This document shows, one piece after another, positions 33,029 through 42,100 of a stretch of 64,000 nucleotides of DNA (the stretch's first letter is position 1; each line of letters begins with the position of its first letter). Made by a program: the position numbers and the translations under genes. The notes beneath the pieces were generated by a model, which saw only the letters and a list, made by a program, of their open reading frames with translations, did no database searches and was not told the DNA's origin. The stretch comes from Pseudomonas brassicacearum. Lineage in GTDB: Bacteria > Pseudomonadota > Gammaproteobacteria > Pseudomonadales > Pseudomonadaceae. Where the stretch lies: the NCBI RefSeq assembly GCF_003732225.1, contig NZ_MOBJ01000014.1, positions 248,001-312,000 on the forward strand, read 5' to 3'.

Positions 33029-34162
33029 TTACTCGGCGTTGCGGGTGTGCCGATAATCGCTCACCGCTTCGTAAACTGCCTTGCGCAAACGATTGATACC
33101 GCCAATCGGTCGATGAGCTTCCAGACCAAACCAGGGGTTGAAGGACTGGTTGTCGCATTGCAGGTTCAGCGCTGGCGTGTCGAAGTCCTGGGCGGGGATC
33201 TTGATTCGCGCCACGGTTTCGAATGGCGCATCGCTTTCACGCCATTCGATGCTGGTGTCTTCGATCGGCATGTACCTGGTCGGGTCCTGGCGCTGGATCT
33301 GCAAGACAAAACACGCCGGTATCCGATCCGTCGACAGCTGTTGATTGAGTGCGCTGCGCAAGAAATTTGGCAGTGCTTGATTCTGCGCAGGCAGGGTGTA
33401 GCTGGGGCAGCTGTCTGGGTCTGGCGCGACGCGAAACTTGGCGTTGGCCGAACCGAACTTATACGGCGAGACGGAAAAGTAAGTGGTCTGGGTCGGGCTG
33501 GCCGGTGCTGGCGCCAGGGTCGCCAAGGCAATGAACAGGTGGCGAACTTGCCAGCTACGTGGATCCCAACTCGGGAAAAACGCCATGACCTGCTTGCCGT
33601 CGGCCTGGGCAGCGACGTTCTGACGGTACTCGGCGACATTGCTGACGAAGAAATTCGGATGGCTGAACATCACGAAATCCTGCTCGCCACGACTCTGCTG
33701 ATCCTTGAGTAATTGCGTTCCCGGCACATCAAGCAGTTTGATCGCCATGCCTCGGGCATCGCGGACGCTGTCGAATTGTGGATAAGCGTTGCCGTTGGAC
33801 AGTCGCACGGTGGCTTGCCAGGTCTTGCCTGCTTCGGCGAAAACGCCTTGGCGCAGTTCGGGCGCCAAATCGGCCAGCACCTGAACTTCTGCCTTTACGC
33901 AGCCATGCGCCTTGGCATGTGCATCGCGCAGGTAGCGAGTGTTTTCGCGGTGTTGGTCGACGATGCGCACGGCGGTCTGGATGATGTCCTGCGTCATTGC
34001 CGCTTCATCGGCCGGGATGCGCTCTTTGGCAGAGACCGGTCCGCTGTGATGCCAGGCGAACCAGGCCGTCGCTACGGCCCAGCCCAGCAAGCCGAGACCG
34101 AACAGGAACAGCAGGGTCTTGCCGAGCAATACGCCGATGCGCAGCCAAAGAGTGATCAACAT
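33029..34162 (-). CDS. Catalase-like (SrpA/YkdA-type) membrane-anchored heme protein
   Basis: This 377-aa protein begins with one hydrophobic anchor (LWLRIGVLLGKTLLFLFGLGLLG) and then shows a small-catalase-like domain. Recognisable parts are GVFAEAGKTWQATVRLSNGNAYPQFDSVRDARGMAIKL, DFVMFSHPNFFV and the C-terminal PTRYMPIEDTSIEW. It is shorter than true catalases, and several belong to a peroxidase/lipid-related branch. The start at 34162 has AAGGA upstream. It directly follows the di-heme cytochrome gene in the same direction with a gap of only 28 bases, so the two probably work together at the periplasmic face. Confidence 0.82.
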   Translation of the reverse strand: MLITLWLRIGVLLGKTLLFLFGLGLLGWAVATAWFAWHHSGPVSAKERIPADEAAMTQDIIQTAVRIVDQHRENTRYLRDAHAKAHGCVKAEVQVLADLAPELRQGVFAEAGKTWQATVRLSNGNAYPQFDSVRDARGMAIKLLDVPGTQLLKDQQSRGEQDFVMFSHPNFFVSNVAEYRQNVAAQADGKQVMAFFPSWDPRSWQVRHLFIALATLAPAPASPTQTTYFSVSPYKFGSANAKFRVAPDPDSCPSYTLPAQNQALPNFLRSALNQQLSTDRIPACFVLQIQRQDPTRYMPIEDTSIEWRESDAPFETVARIKIPAQDFDTPALNLQCDNQSFNPWFGLEAHRPIGGINRLRKAVYEAVSDYRHTRNAE

Positions 34163-34190
34163 GCTCGAGTCCTTTTTGCGCGGGCGATGG

Positions 34191-36008
34191 TCATGGCAGT
34201 TGCGATTCCAGCGGGCCACCGAGCACCTTCAGGTATTCGAGTAACGCCCAGCGCTCTTGTGGCTGTAGCAAGCGGCCGATGACCCCATTGCCACGTTCGC
34301 CTGCACGAAATTCGTGGCCGCTGTTGTGATTGCCGGTGATTCGCGTGTCGAACACAAAACCGTTGGTGAAGGCTTCAGTGCGATAACCCAGGTGCTGCGG
34401 ATCGTATTCGAACGTGCCTTTATAGAAGGTGGTCGCACGCTCATCCTGCGGCGAGAGCAGTTGGTAGATGTTCGGCACTGAACCATTGTGCAGAAAGGGT
34501 GGTGTCGCCCAGACGCCTGTCAGCGGACGGGCCTTGTAGGCGCGTAGCTCGCGAACGCCAATCGGCAGGCCAAATCCATCCATGCCGGAACGCTCTTGAG
34601 GTGTGATATTGGCGTCACGGTACGCCCGGTTCTCAACGAAGGCGGTCACGTAGGCCAGTCCTTTGGCGACCGAGAGCTTGCTCGGATCCAGTGGTTTCGT
34701 AGGCGTCGGGTGCAGTTTTACGTCAAGTTTCTCCAACTCGGCCAAATCCCACTTGAGCGCGCTCAGGTCGAAACGGTGGTCGGCAATATTGTTGGCGGCA
34801 CCCGGGTCGGTGCCAATGACGTCCACCGGTAACATCTTCAATTTCTGCTCTGGCCGACCGTTGGCCGTCGTCACGTTCGGTACATGGCAACCGGCGCAAT
34901 TTTCGGCGAACAGCGTGCGACCCTTGGCGGCCAGCGGTTTGTCGATGTTGCCGAGCAGCGCTTCGGACCAGGCCGGAGGCTTGAGTCGCTGCAGGGTCTC
35001 TTCGATCAGTTGCAGGTCACGTACGCGAACGCTGGAGGGGTAACGATCATCGCCCTTGAGTGGCTGACCGGCAGCATCGAAGAAGTTCAGCGTTGCGCCG
35101 ACGCCGAGGGCTTCACCGATGTTGCGCGCCATGGGTTGCTGGGCTGAGCCGTTCCACTGCACCCAGTCGAAGGTCCAGATATCCCACAACTGCGGGTAGT
35201 CCACCGGCGCATTGGCCACCCGGTAGTTATTCGGCGAAATGGCGTCGCCGAAACTGGCGTTGGCGATGCGTCCGAAAGCGTCGGTGCGGCCAGGACCTTC
35301 TTCGGTGGGATAGAGGCCGCGGTGGGTGTCGTTCCAGGCAACGCGCAGGAAGGTATCCAGCGACGTTTTGAAGTCCTGGCGCAGTTGTGAGTGTTGGGCG
35401 TCGTAGTCCTGACCCAGCACGTTGCGTGCGAAGCGTTCGAATTTCCAGGGGTTGTAGTAGGTCGAGGCGAGGCTTGCGACCAATGCCTGACCGAAACTGC
35501 CGCCGCGCAGAGTCGGTACGCTGGACGGCAATACATGCTGTGCCGCGCCGCCGTCGATGCGTACAGCCTGGCCTTTAAAGTGCAGTTCGCCGGTGTGGCA
35601 GGCGGCACAGGTAACATCCAGAAACTCTTCTTTGCTGCCTGGATTCTGATGGTGGGCGAAACCCACTGGCAGGTTGCCTGGGTTGTTCTGCGTGGCTTTC
35701 TGGGCGGGATCCACCAGAAAGCCGAAACGTGCCAGGTATTCGGGTGCTGCAAAACGTTGTTCCGAGAACGGCAGTTCAAGTGCTGTGAACCAGTCGTAGC
35801 GCAGACCTTTGACCTGCGTACCCTGTGGCGTGAAGTAGTAGGTCTGGCGGTCGGCGGCGTTCCACTGCTCGAGGTAATGCACCTGTTCGACTGGCGTATA
35901 GACCGGCAGTTTCGGGTTGGCGATGTAATACAGGACCACCGTCAGGGCGACAGCCAGCAGGGCGAGTATCAGCAACAGAACACGGATCAAGAGGCGCAAG
36001 ATAAACAT
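34191..36008 (-). CDS. Di-heme cytochrome c peroxidase-like protein
   Basis: This 605-aa protein has an N-terminal signal anchor (LLIRVLLLILALLAVALTVVLYYI) and two CxxCH heme-attachment sites: C134-C137-H138 (CAACH) and C371-C374-H375 (CAGCH). This arrangement is that of the di-heme cytochrome c peroxidase/RoxA-like family. It would be exported and heme-loaded in the periplasm. With the adjoining catalase-like gene it may handle peroxides or oxidise a specific organic substrate; the substrate is not evident. Confidence 0.85.
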   Translation of the reverse strand: MFILRLLIRVLLLILALLAVALTVVLYYIANPKLPVYTPVEQVHYLEQWNAADRQTYYFTPQGTQVKGLRYDWFTALELPFSEQRFAAPEYLARFGFLVDPAQKATQNNPGNLPVGFAHHQNPGSKEEFLDVTCAACHTGELHFKGQAVRIDGGAAQHVLPSSVPTLRGGSFGQALVASLASTYYNPWKFERFARNVLGQDYDAQHSQLRQDFKTSLDTFLRVAWNDTHRGLYPTEEGPGRTDAFGRIANASFGDAISPNNYRVANAPVDYPQLWDIWTFDWVQWNGSAQQPMARNIGEALGVGATLNFFDAAGQPLKGDDRYPSSVRVRDLQLIEETLQRLKPPAWSEALLGNIDKPLAAKGRTLFAENCAGCHVPNVTTANGRPEQKLKMLPVDVIGTDPGAANNIADHRFDLSALKWDLAELEKLDVKLHPTPTKPLDPSKLSVAKGLAYVTAFVENRAYRDANITPQERSGMDGFGLPIGVRELRAYKARPLTGVWATPPFLHNGSVPNIYQLLSPQDERATTFYKGTFEYDPQHLGYRTEAFTNGFVFDTRITGNHNSGHEFRAGERGNGVIGRLLQPQERWALLEYLKVLGGPLESQLP

Positions 36009-36269
36009 CCTTGTCGATTTGTAGCCTTGTTATGCCTCAGCCTCAACTGCGCGGCAAGTGGCCATTACGCCAGGCGTTGTAGGAACTGGCGTTTGCTGTA
36101 CTGAGAAGAAGCTGACAGAAGCTTCACGACCGTCCCTCGCAAAATGCGTTAAAAGACCTGAACTTATCAGATCTTTCCTGCTCTCATGCCGGTAGCCATT
36201 GGTCGTGGCGGCCTGATAAGCTCGCGGCTTTACTCGATTGCCCTTTAGGCGCATGAACAAGGAAATAGC

Positions 36270-36983
36270 ATGAAACAGCATCGGTTGGCGGCGGCGGTGG
36301 CCCTGGTTAGCCTGGTACTTGCGGGTTGTGACTCGCAGACCAGCGTTGAGCTGAAAACCCCGGCGCAAAAAGCTTCCTACGGTATCGGCCTGAACATGGG
36401 CAAGAGCCTGGCTCAGGAAGGCATGGATGACCTGGATTCCAAAGCCGTAGCCCAAGGCATCGAAGATGCCGTTGGCAAGAAAGAACAGAAACTGAAGGAT
36501 GACGAACTGGTCGAAGCTTTCGCTGCGCTGCAAAAGCGCGCTGAAGAGCGTCTGGCCAAGATGAGCGAAGAGTCGGCAGCTGCCGGCAAGAAATTCCTCG
36601 AAGAGAACGCCAAGAAAGCCGGTGTCACTACCACCGCTTCCGGCCTGCAGTACGAAGTGATCAAGAAGGCCGACGGCCCTCAGCCCAAGCCGACCGACGT
36701 AGTGACTGTTCACTACACCGGCACTCTGACCAACGGCACCGTTTTCGACAGCTCCGTCGAGCGCGGCAGCCCGATCGATCTGCCGGTTAGCGGCGTGATT
36801 CCGGGTTGGGTCGAAGGTCTGCAACTGATGCACGTAGGCGAGAAGTACAAACTGTACATCCCTAGCGATCTGGCCTACGGCGCGCAAAGCCCTAGCCCGG
36901 CAATCCCGGCCAACTCGGTGCTGGTATTCGATCTGGAACTGCTGGCGATCAAAGATCCGGCAAAACAAGACGCCGCCAAGTAA
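36270..36983 (+). CDS. FKBP-type peptidyl-prolyl isomerase lipoprotein (FkpA/Mip-like)
   Basis: This 237-aa protein has a lipobox LVLAGC with C20. An N-terminal dimerisation helix region (about 30-115) is followed by an FKBP domain (about 130-228: VTVHYTGTLTNGTVFDSS, PVSGVIPGWVEGLQLM, YGAQSPSPAIPANSVLVFDLELL). It assists folding of proteins in the periplasm or outer membrane. A GGAAATAG-type ribosome-binding region precedes the ATG, and a strong hairpin terminator follows. Confidence 0.94.
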   Translation: MKQHRLAAAVALVSLVLAGCDSQTSVELKTPAQKASYGIGLNMGKSLAQEGMDDLDSKAVAQGIEDAVGKKEQKLKDDELVEAFAALQKRAEERLAKMSEESAAAGKKFLEENAKKAGVTTTASGLQYEVIKKADGPQPKPTDVVTVHYTGTLTNGTVFDSSVERGSPIDLPVSGVIPGWVEGLQLMHVGEKYKLYIPSDLAYGAQSPSPAIPANSVLVFDLELLAIKDPAKQDAAK

Positions 36984-37000
36984 TCAGCGTCTGTTATAAA

Positions 37001-37032
37001 AACAACGCCCCGTTCATACGGGGCGTTGTTGC
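37001..37032 (+). terminator. Terminator of the FKBP gene
   Basis: AACAACGCCCCG-TTCATA-CGGGGCGTTGTT is a 12-bp perfect stem; only a weak T-rich tail follows. Confidence 0.75.
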
Positions 37033-37276
37033 ATCTGGCGTTCAGTGGCCGACAATTCAAGCGAACGGACGTCGTGGAGTAGAGTCATAGCATTGAGGGT
37101 GCCGCGGCAAAACGCAGTACGTTGCCAAGTCAATGAAATATTGGGTTTTTTTATGTGAGTAAAAAACGCCCGATCTGAGTTGAGCCCTTGTAAAACGGGG
37201 CTTTCAGGGGTGAAAAGCGGCTCTGTTCACAAGGTTATCCACAATTTGTGTGGATAACATTTCAGCGGGAGAAGTA

Positions 37277-37732
37277 ATGAAAGCACCCTGGAATTTTGCT
37301 CGTTTCCTGCCATTGGCAGGAAGGCTGATCAGTCGTGGGCGTTTGCCGGCCCTGTTGTTCGCCGTAGCCAGAAAAGGTGCGAGCCAGGGCAACCGTTTGG
37401 GCAAGCTTAAAGACGACCTGCGATTGCTGCAGGCATTGTGCCTGGCGTACTGGCGCGGCGAGTATCGGGACATCAGTCGCAAATCGATGCTGACGGTGGT
37501 GGCGGGGTTGATGTACTTCCTCAGCCCGCTCGACGCCATTCCGGATTTCATCCCGGTATTTGGCATGCTCGATGACATCGCGGTGCTGGCCTGGGTGATG
37601 AAAACCCTCGATGACGAACTGAGCGCTTTCCGTGCCTGGCGCGACCGTCAGCCTCCGGAAAAGCTCGCGGTCGTGGAGCGTCTGCCCGATACGCCAGAGC
37701 AATTGCAACTGCAAGGCCCGAAAAAAAACTGA
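37277..37732 (+). CDS. YkvA-family (DUF1232) membrane protein
   Basis: This 151-aa protein has the DUF1232 signature YFLSPLDAIPDFIPVFGMLDDIAVLAWVM (about residues 78-106) and basic flanks. The ATG at 37277 is preferred because GGGAGAAG lies just upstream. The family is widespread and of unknown function, probably membrane-associated. Confidence 0.88.
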   Translation: MKAPWNFARFLPLAGRLISRGRLPALLFAVARKGASQGNRLGKLKDDLRLLQALCLAYWRGEYRDISRKSMLTVVAGLMYFLSPLDAIPDFIPVFGMLDDIAVLAWVMKTLDDELSAFRAWRDRQPPEKLAVVERLPDTPEQLQLQGPKKN

Positions 37733-37847
37733 GTTGATTCAGGTCCCTCCACAGATTGATCGCCCCTCGCGACCTTGGCGGCTGTTAGGATTACACTTCT
37801 AAGGAAAAGTGCCGACTCGCTAAGTGTTGTTGTCCTACGGGGTAGTC

Positions 37848-38189
37848 ATGGATATTCAGATAATTGCACGCGATGGGGAACCCGAATATGCGGTTTTGCC
37901 GTGGGCTCAGTATCAAGCGTTATTGAAAGCAGCAGGCGTCACTGAACAACCACCGCGTGAAGCTACAGTCCGTCACGCGGCCGCAGCAGACCAGGTTCTG
38001 CCGGGTCTGGATCAACTACGCAGTTTGCGCGAAGGGAAGGGTATCGCCATCGAGGCGCTGGCCCGCACGGTAGGCATCAGCCCGTCTTACCTGGCCTTGA
38101 TCGAAAGTGGCGAGCGTCAACCTGACGCTGCGATTCGCCGCAGTCTGGCCTGGGAATTGACGGTGCCGGGATGGAGGGATGAATCGTGA
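37848..38189 (+). CDS. XRE-type helix-turn-helix regulator
   Basis: This 113-aa protein has an N-terminal half resembling antitoxin/prevent-host-death folds (MDIQIIARDGEPEYAVLPWAQYQALL). A C-terminal helix-turn-helix (LRSLREGKGIAIEALARTVGISPSYLALIESGERQ) is of Cro/C1 type. Its stop overlaps the next start (GTGA), so the two are coupled. It could be the antitoxin-like partner of the following gene or a simple autoregulator. Confidence 0.82.
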   Translation: MDIQIIARDGEPEYAVLPWAQYQALLKAAGVTEQPPREATVRHAAAADQVLPGLDQLRSLREGKGIAIEALARTVGISPSYLALIESGERQPDAAIRRSLAWELTVPGWRDES

Positions 38190-38557
38190 GCGTACGCATC
38201 AGTCGTCAACATTGGGACGGTTTACTCGGCGAGCTGGATCAGGCCCGCCGCCAGCGCCATCTTCTGACTTATCGCGCTTTGCTTGAGCGTTTGCAGCTGC
38301 CTACGCCGGCTATGCAAACCCTGACCGCTGCACTTGAACATCTGGCCGCGCTGGACGCGAAGGCCGAACAGCCGCTGCGCAGCTCGTTGGTGATCAGTCA
38401 GGGGGCAAGTCGTTTGCCGCGCACCGGGTTCTTCGAATGTGTCGAGCGACTGGGGCGATTCTCAGGTCCATCCGATGGGGTAGCCGCCGCGTCGTGGCAT
38501 GCATCGGAAGTGGTGCGGGTGTTTGAGTACGAATACCCCGAATCAGCGGAGGCCTGA
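38186..38557 (+). CDS. Conserved hypothetical protein coupled to XRE regulator
   Basis: This 123-aa protein begins at a GTG overlapping the previous stop, with a GGAGGG site upstream. It is rich in helices in the first half (LTYRALLERLQLPTPAMQTLTAALEHLAALDAKAE) and has a C-terminal part with FECVERLGRF. I do not recognise a family. The next gene starts directly at its stop, so three genes form one operon. Confidence 0.72.
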   Translation: MSVRISRQHWDGLLGELDQARRQRHLLTYRALLERLQLPTPAMQTLTAALEHLAALDAKAEQPLRSSLVISQGASRLPRTGFFECVERLGRFSGPSDGVAAASWHASEVVRVFEYEYPESAEA

Positions 38558-38959
38558 ATGCTCTGGCGACTTAAAGCCCGTGCCGGTTACTGGCTGGCAC
38601 GCCGGCTGTTTCATTGGTCATGGTTGGTCCGCCAGCCACGCGGCTGGAGCTGGCTCGAAGGCCAGTTTGCGCGAATGGCGAACCTGGGTGATGTCGGTGC
38701 ACAAAGCTTCTATGGCCACATCCTGACATTCCGTGGTCAAGGCCTCGGTGCCCGCGAAGAGGGCGTACGTTTGTTGCGTCTTGCAGCGTTGGCGGGGGAC
38801 GGCAAAGCCGCCTATCAGGTCGGTGTGATCAGCCTTTCCGGCACGCCGAGCAAGGCCCCTGACGCTGCGGAGGCGGCGCGCTGGTGGCAAATGGCGGCCA
38901 AGGCCGGACATCCGTTGGCCGAGATCAAGCTCAAGGAGCTGGCGTCGCGCAACGCTTAA
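38558..38959 (+). CDS. Sel1-like repeat protein
   Basis: This 133-aa protein has two to three Sel1/TPR-like repeats (LGAREEGVRLLRLAALAGDGKAAYQVGVISL and DAAEAARWWQMAAKAGHPLAEIKL) after a basic N-terminus. Sel1 repeats bind other proteins; the partner is unknown. It starts immediately after the preceding stop. The following 230 bases (38960-39189) contain only a short inverted CCCGCGATCGCGGG and no gene. Confidence 0.82.
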   Translation: MLWRLKARAGYWLARRLFHWSWLVRQPRGWSWLEGQFARMANLGDVGAQSFYGHILTFRGQGLGAREEGVRLLRLAALAGDGKAAYQVGVISLSGTPSKAPDAAEAARWWQMAAKAGHPLAEIKLKELASRNA

Positions 38960-39189
38960 CGGCCGCTCTTGCACTGGCTGATCCGGTTTGCCCGCGATCG
39001 CGGGTAAGCCACTCTCCTACAGGCGTTTGTGAAGTATTCGCCCATGAAGCAGTGCCCGTTCTAATTGATTGATCCGTTCCCTTCGTTTTAACGAAACGCC
39101 CTACATCATCCTCATATTGTCCTGACTTCTTTCCCCGCGTAATCCCCGCAAAGTCTCGCGTCCCACAACGACCGCGCGAAGATTTGTGA

Positions 39190-42100
39190 ATGCTCGATCC
39201 AGAAAAGCTTCAGGCCCTGAACACCGCCATCGGCCATCTGGTCATCGCAGCGCTGAACCCGAAAAGCCCGGACATTGCGGCCGTCTTCAATGATTTCCGC
39301 AATTGCCTCAGTGACTACGAGTCCTGGGCAGAAAGTTTCTGGACGGGCGCAGCACTGGATGTCGAGCAGGTGTTCAAGGTCGGCAACGAAGTCAGCCTCA
39401 GCGCACCGAAGAACTCGACCACGCCGATCAGCGCCACCGTTGCGTCCTGTCCGGCCGGTGGATCGCTGACTCTGGTGCACATGTTCGAGGCTGCGCGTTT
39501 CGTGCCGATCGGCAATACCCCGGTGATGCTCGAAGCATTGATCGACGGGCCTGGTGGGGATGAGGTGGACGGCGAGCCGATTCACGCAACTATCGGCCCC
39601 AGCGGCATCCTTGAAGTCCCCAAATGCTGGCGTGGCCAGCGTCACCGAATCACCTTTTATCCCAACGTCTCTCAAGACCACGTCAAGGCGCTCTACACCT
39701 CTTATCAAACCACGATTGCAGAGCTTGAAGACTGGCTGCAAAGCGAGTGGACGAACGAGTTCCAGCCGTTGTGGGAGAGCTTTTCGCAAAGCGGCTTTGT
39801 CGAGCGCTACCACGCCTTGCAGCAGGCGGATCAATGGGGTGTTGAACGCGCCTTGCTCGACCTTTGGGATGACGTTCAGCAGTTCTATCACCTGCTGGCC
39901 GACCTGCAAGCCAACAGTGAAAAACTCCTCAAATACCTGACTCAGGCCGAGCTCGAGACCCTGCTCACTGCTTCCGCAGAAGCGATTGCCAATGGCTTGC
40001 TGGTGCTCAGCGATGAACCGTTGCTGTTCATCTATCTGTCGGCCATCACCAGTTGGCTGCGGATGCTGCCCCCGCAGTACGAAGCCGAAGTGTTGTCCGA
40101 GATTCGCACGGGCGTGCTGATCGGATTGCTGCTGGCCTGCGTGACCGGGCCGATGGGCCTTGGGGCGGGCGTGGGTGCCAAAGTGCTGGGGAAGGTCAAG
40201 TCGCAGCGGGCTCGAAAGTGGCTGGCAGCCTTGAGCGTCCGGTTATCGCAAGTATCGAGCAACCAGCGATTCAGCAGTCATGCCGGTGCACTCAAGCCAC
40301 TGATGATGAGCGCCCGGAAGGCGTCGCTGGCGCCCACACCCCGAGGGCCGCTGAAGATTACCCCCGGTGAAGCGCCAACCCTTTACCTGAAAAATCCTGC
40401 GGCCATCGCCCGTGACAAGTTTGGGCCCAAGACCCGCCTGAGCAAACAGGAGCATCACGACAACGCCCCGGATCAGGCGAAAAACCCCAACGGTGCCAGC
40501 GCCGACACGGCAGACAAAACCGCCACCCACAACTGCCCGGTGTCGATGGTCACCGGCGAAGAACTGCTGACCCTCACCGACGGCGAACTGTGCGGCGTGC
40601 TGCCATTTGCCTTCACCCGGTTGTACCGCACCAGCGCGGTGGAACTCGATAGCGGGCTGGGGTTTGGCTGGAGCCACTCGTTGGCGCATCGCCTGGAAAT
40701 CGACGGCGATGACGTCGTCTGGATTGACCACGAAAACCGCCGCACGCGCTTTCCAAAGCCCAGCGCCGAACGTCCGGCCATTCACAACCGCCTGTCCCGT
40801 GCAGCGATTTATCTGGGCGACGACGCCGATGAGCTGATCCTCGCCCAGGCCGGTGAAACACCACGGTTTTATCACTTCCGCGACGGCCACCTCACGGCCG
40901 TCAGTGACGCGTACGACAACCGTCTGCGCATCAGCCGTGACCGTTCCGACCGGATCAAACGGCTCGACAATGGTGCCGGTCACGCCTTGCTGATGCGTTA
41001 TGACCGACGACATCTGATCGCTGTCGACTATCAGGTCTATCGCGCGACCGCCAATTCCAATGAGGCCTGGCAGACCGAGCAAATCCTGGTCGCCTATCGC
41101 TATGACGAACGCAATCGCTTGATCGAAGCCACCAACGCGGCGGGCGAAAGCGAGCGTTACGATTACGACGGTCAGGCGGTGATTCTCCAGCGGCAACTGG
41201 CCGGTGGCGCGAGTTTTTTCTGGGAGTGGGAGCGCGAAGGCAAGGCCGCTCGCTGCGTGCGCCACTGGGCGAGTTTCGCGCAGATGGATTCGCGTTACGT
41301 CTGGGACGATAACGGCAGCGTCACGGTGCATAACGCCGATGGCAGCGAAGAGGTTTACGCCCACGACCAGCAGGCACGCCTGGTGCGCAAGGTCGAGCCG
41401 GGCGGTGCTGTATACCTGAAGGCTTACGACGATAACGGTCAGTTGGTGGCCGAGAAAGATCCCCTCGGTGGCGTCACCCAATACATCTATAACGAAGCCG
41501 GGCGGTTGCTTGCGGTCATCCCGCCAGAGGACGAACCGACCCACTACGAGTATCACAACGGTTTTGTTCGGGTGATGCGTCGGGGCCGGGCGCGTTGGAA
41601 GTACCAGCGAAACACTCAAGGCGACATCACCGAACAGATCGATCCTGATGGCCACATCACCCATTACCACTACGATGATCGGGGTCGACTGCTGTCGATC
41701 CGCTACCCGGATAACAGCTGTCACGTCCTCACCTGGAACAGCCTCGGGCAACTCACTGAGGAGCAGTTGCCGGACGGTGGTCGGCGGTGTTTCGCTTACG
41801 ACGCCTTGGGCCGGCAAATCCGCCGTCAGGACGCACACGGTGCGCTCACCCAGTATCAATGGGATGTCGTCGGTCGGCTGATTCAAACGACGTTGCCCAG
41901 CGGCGCGACCCGCGCTTTCAGCTACAACGCCTATGGCAAGGTCATCGCTGAACGCGATGAACTGGGGCAGGTCACGCGCTACGAGTACGCCGACGACTTG
42001 CACCTGGTCAGCCGCCGTATCAACCCCGATGGCACCCAGCTGCGCTATCGCTATGACAACGTGCGGCTGCTGCTCAGCGAGATCGAAAACGAATCTGGCG

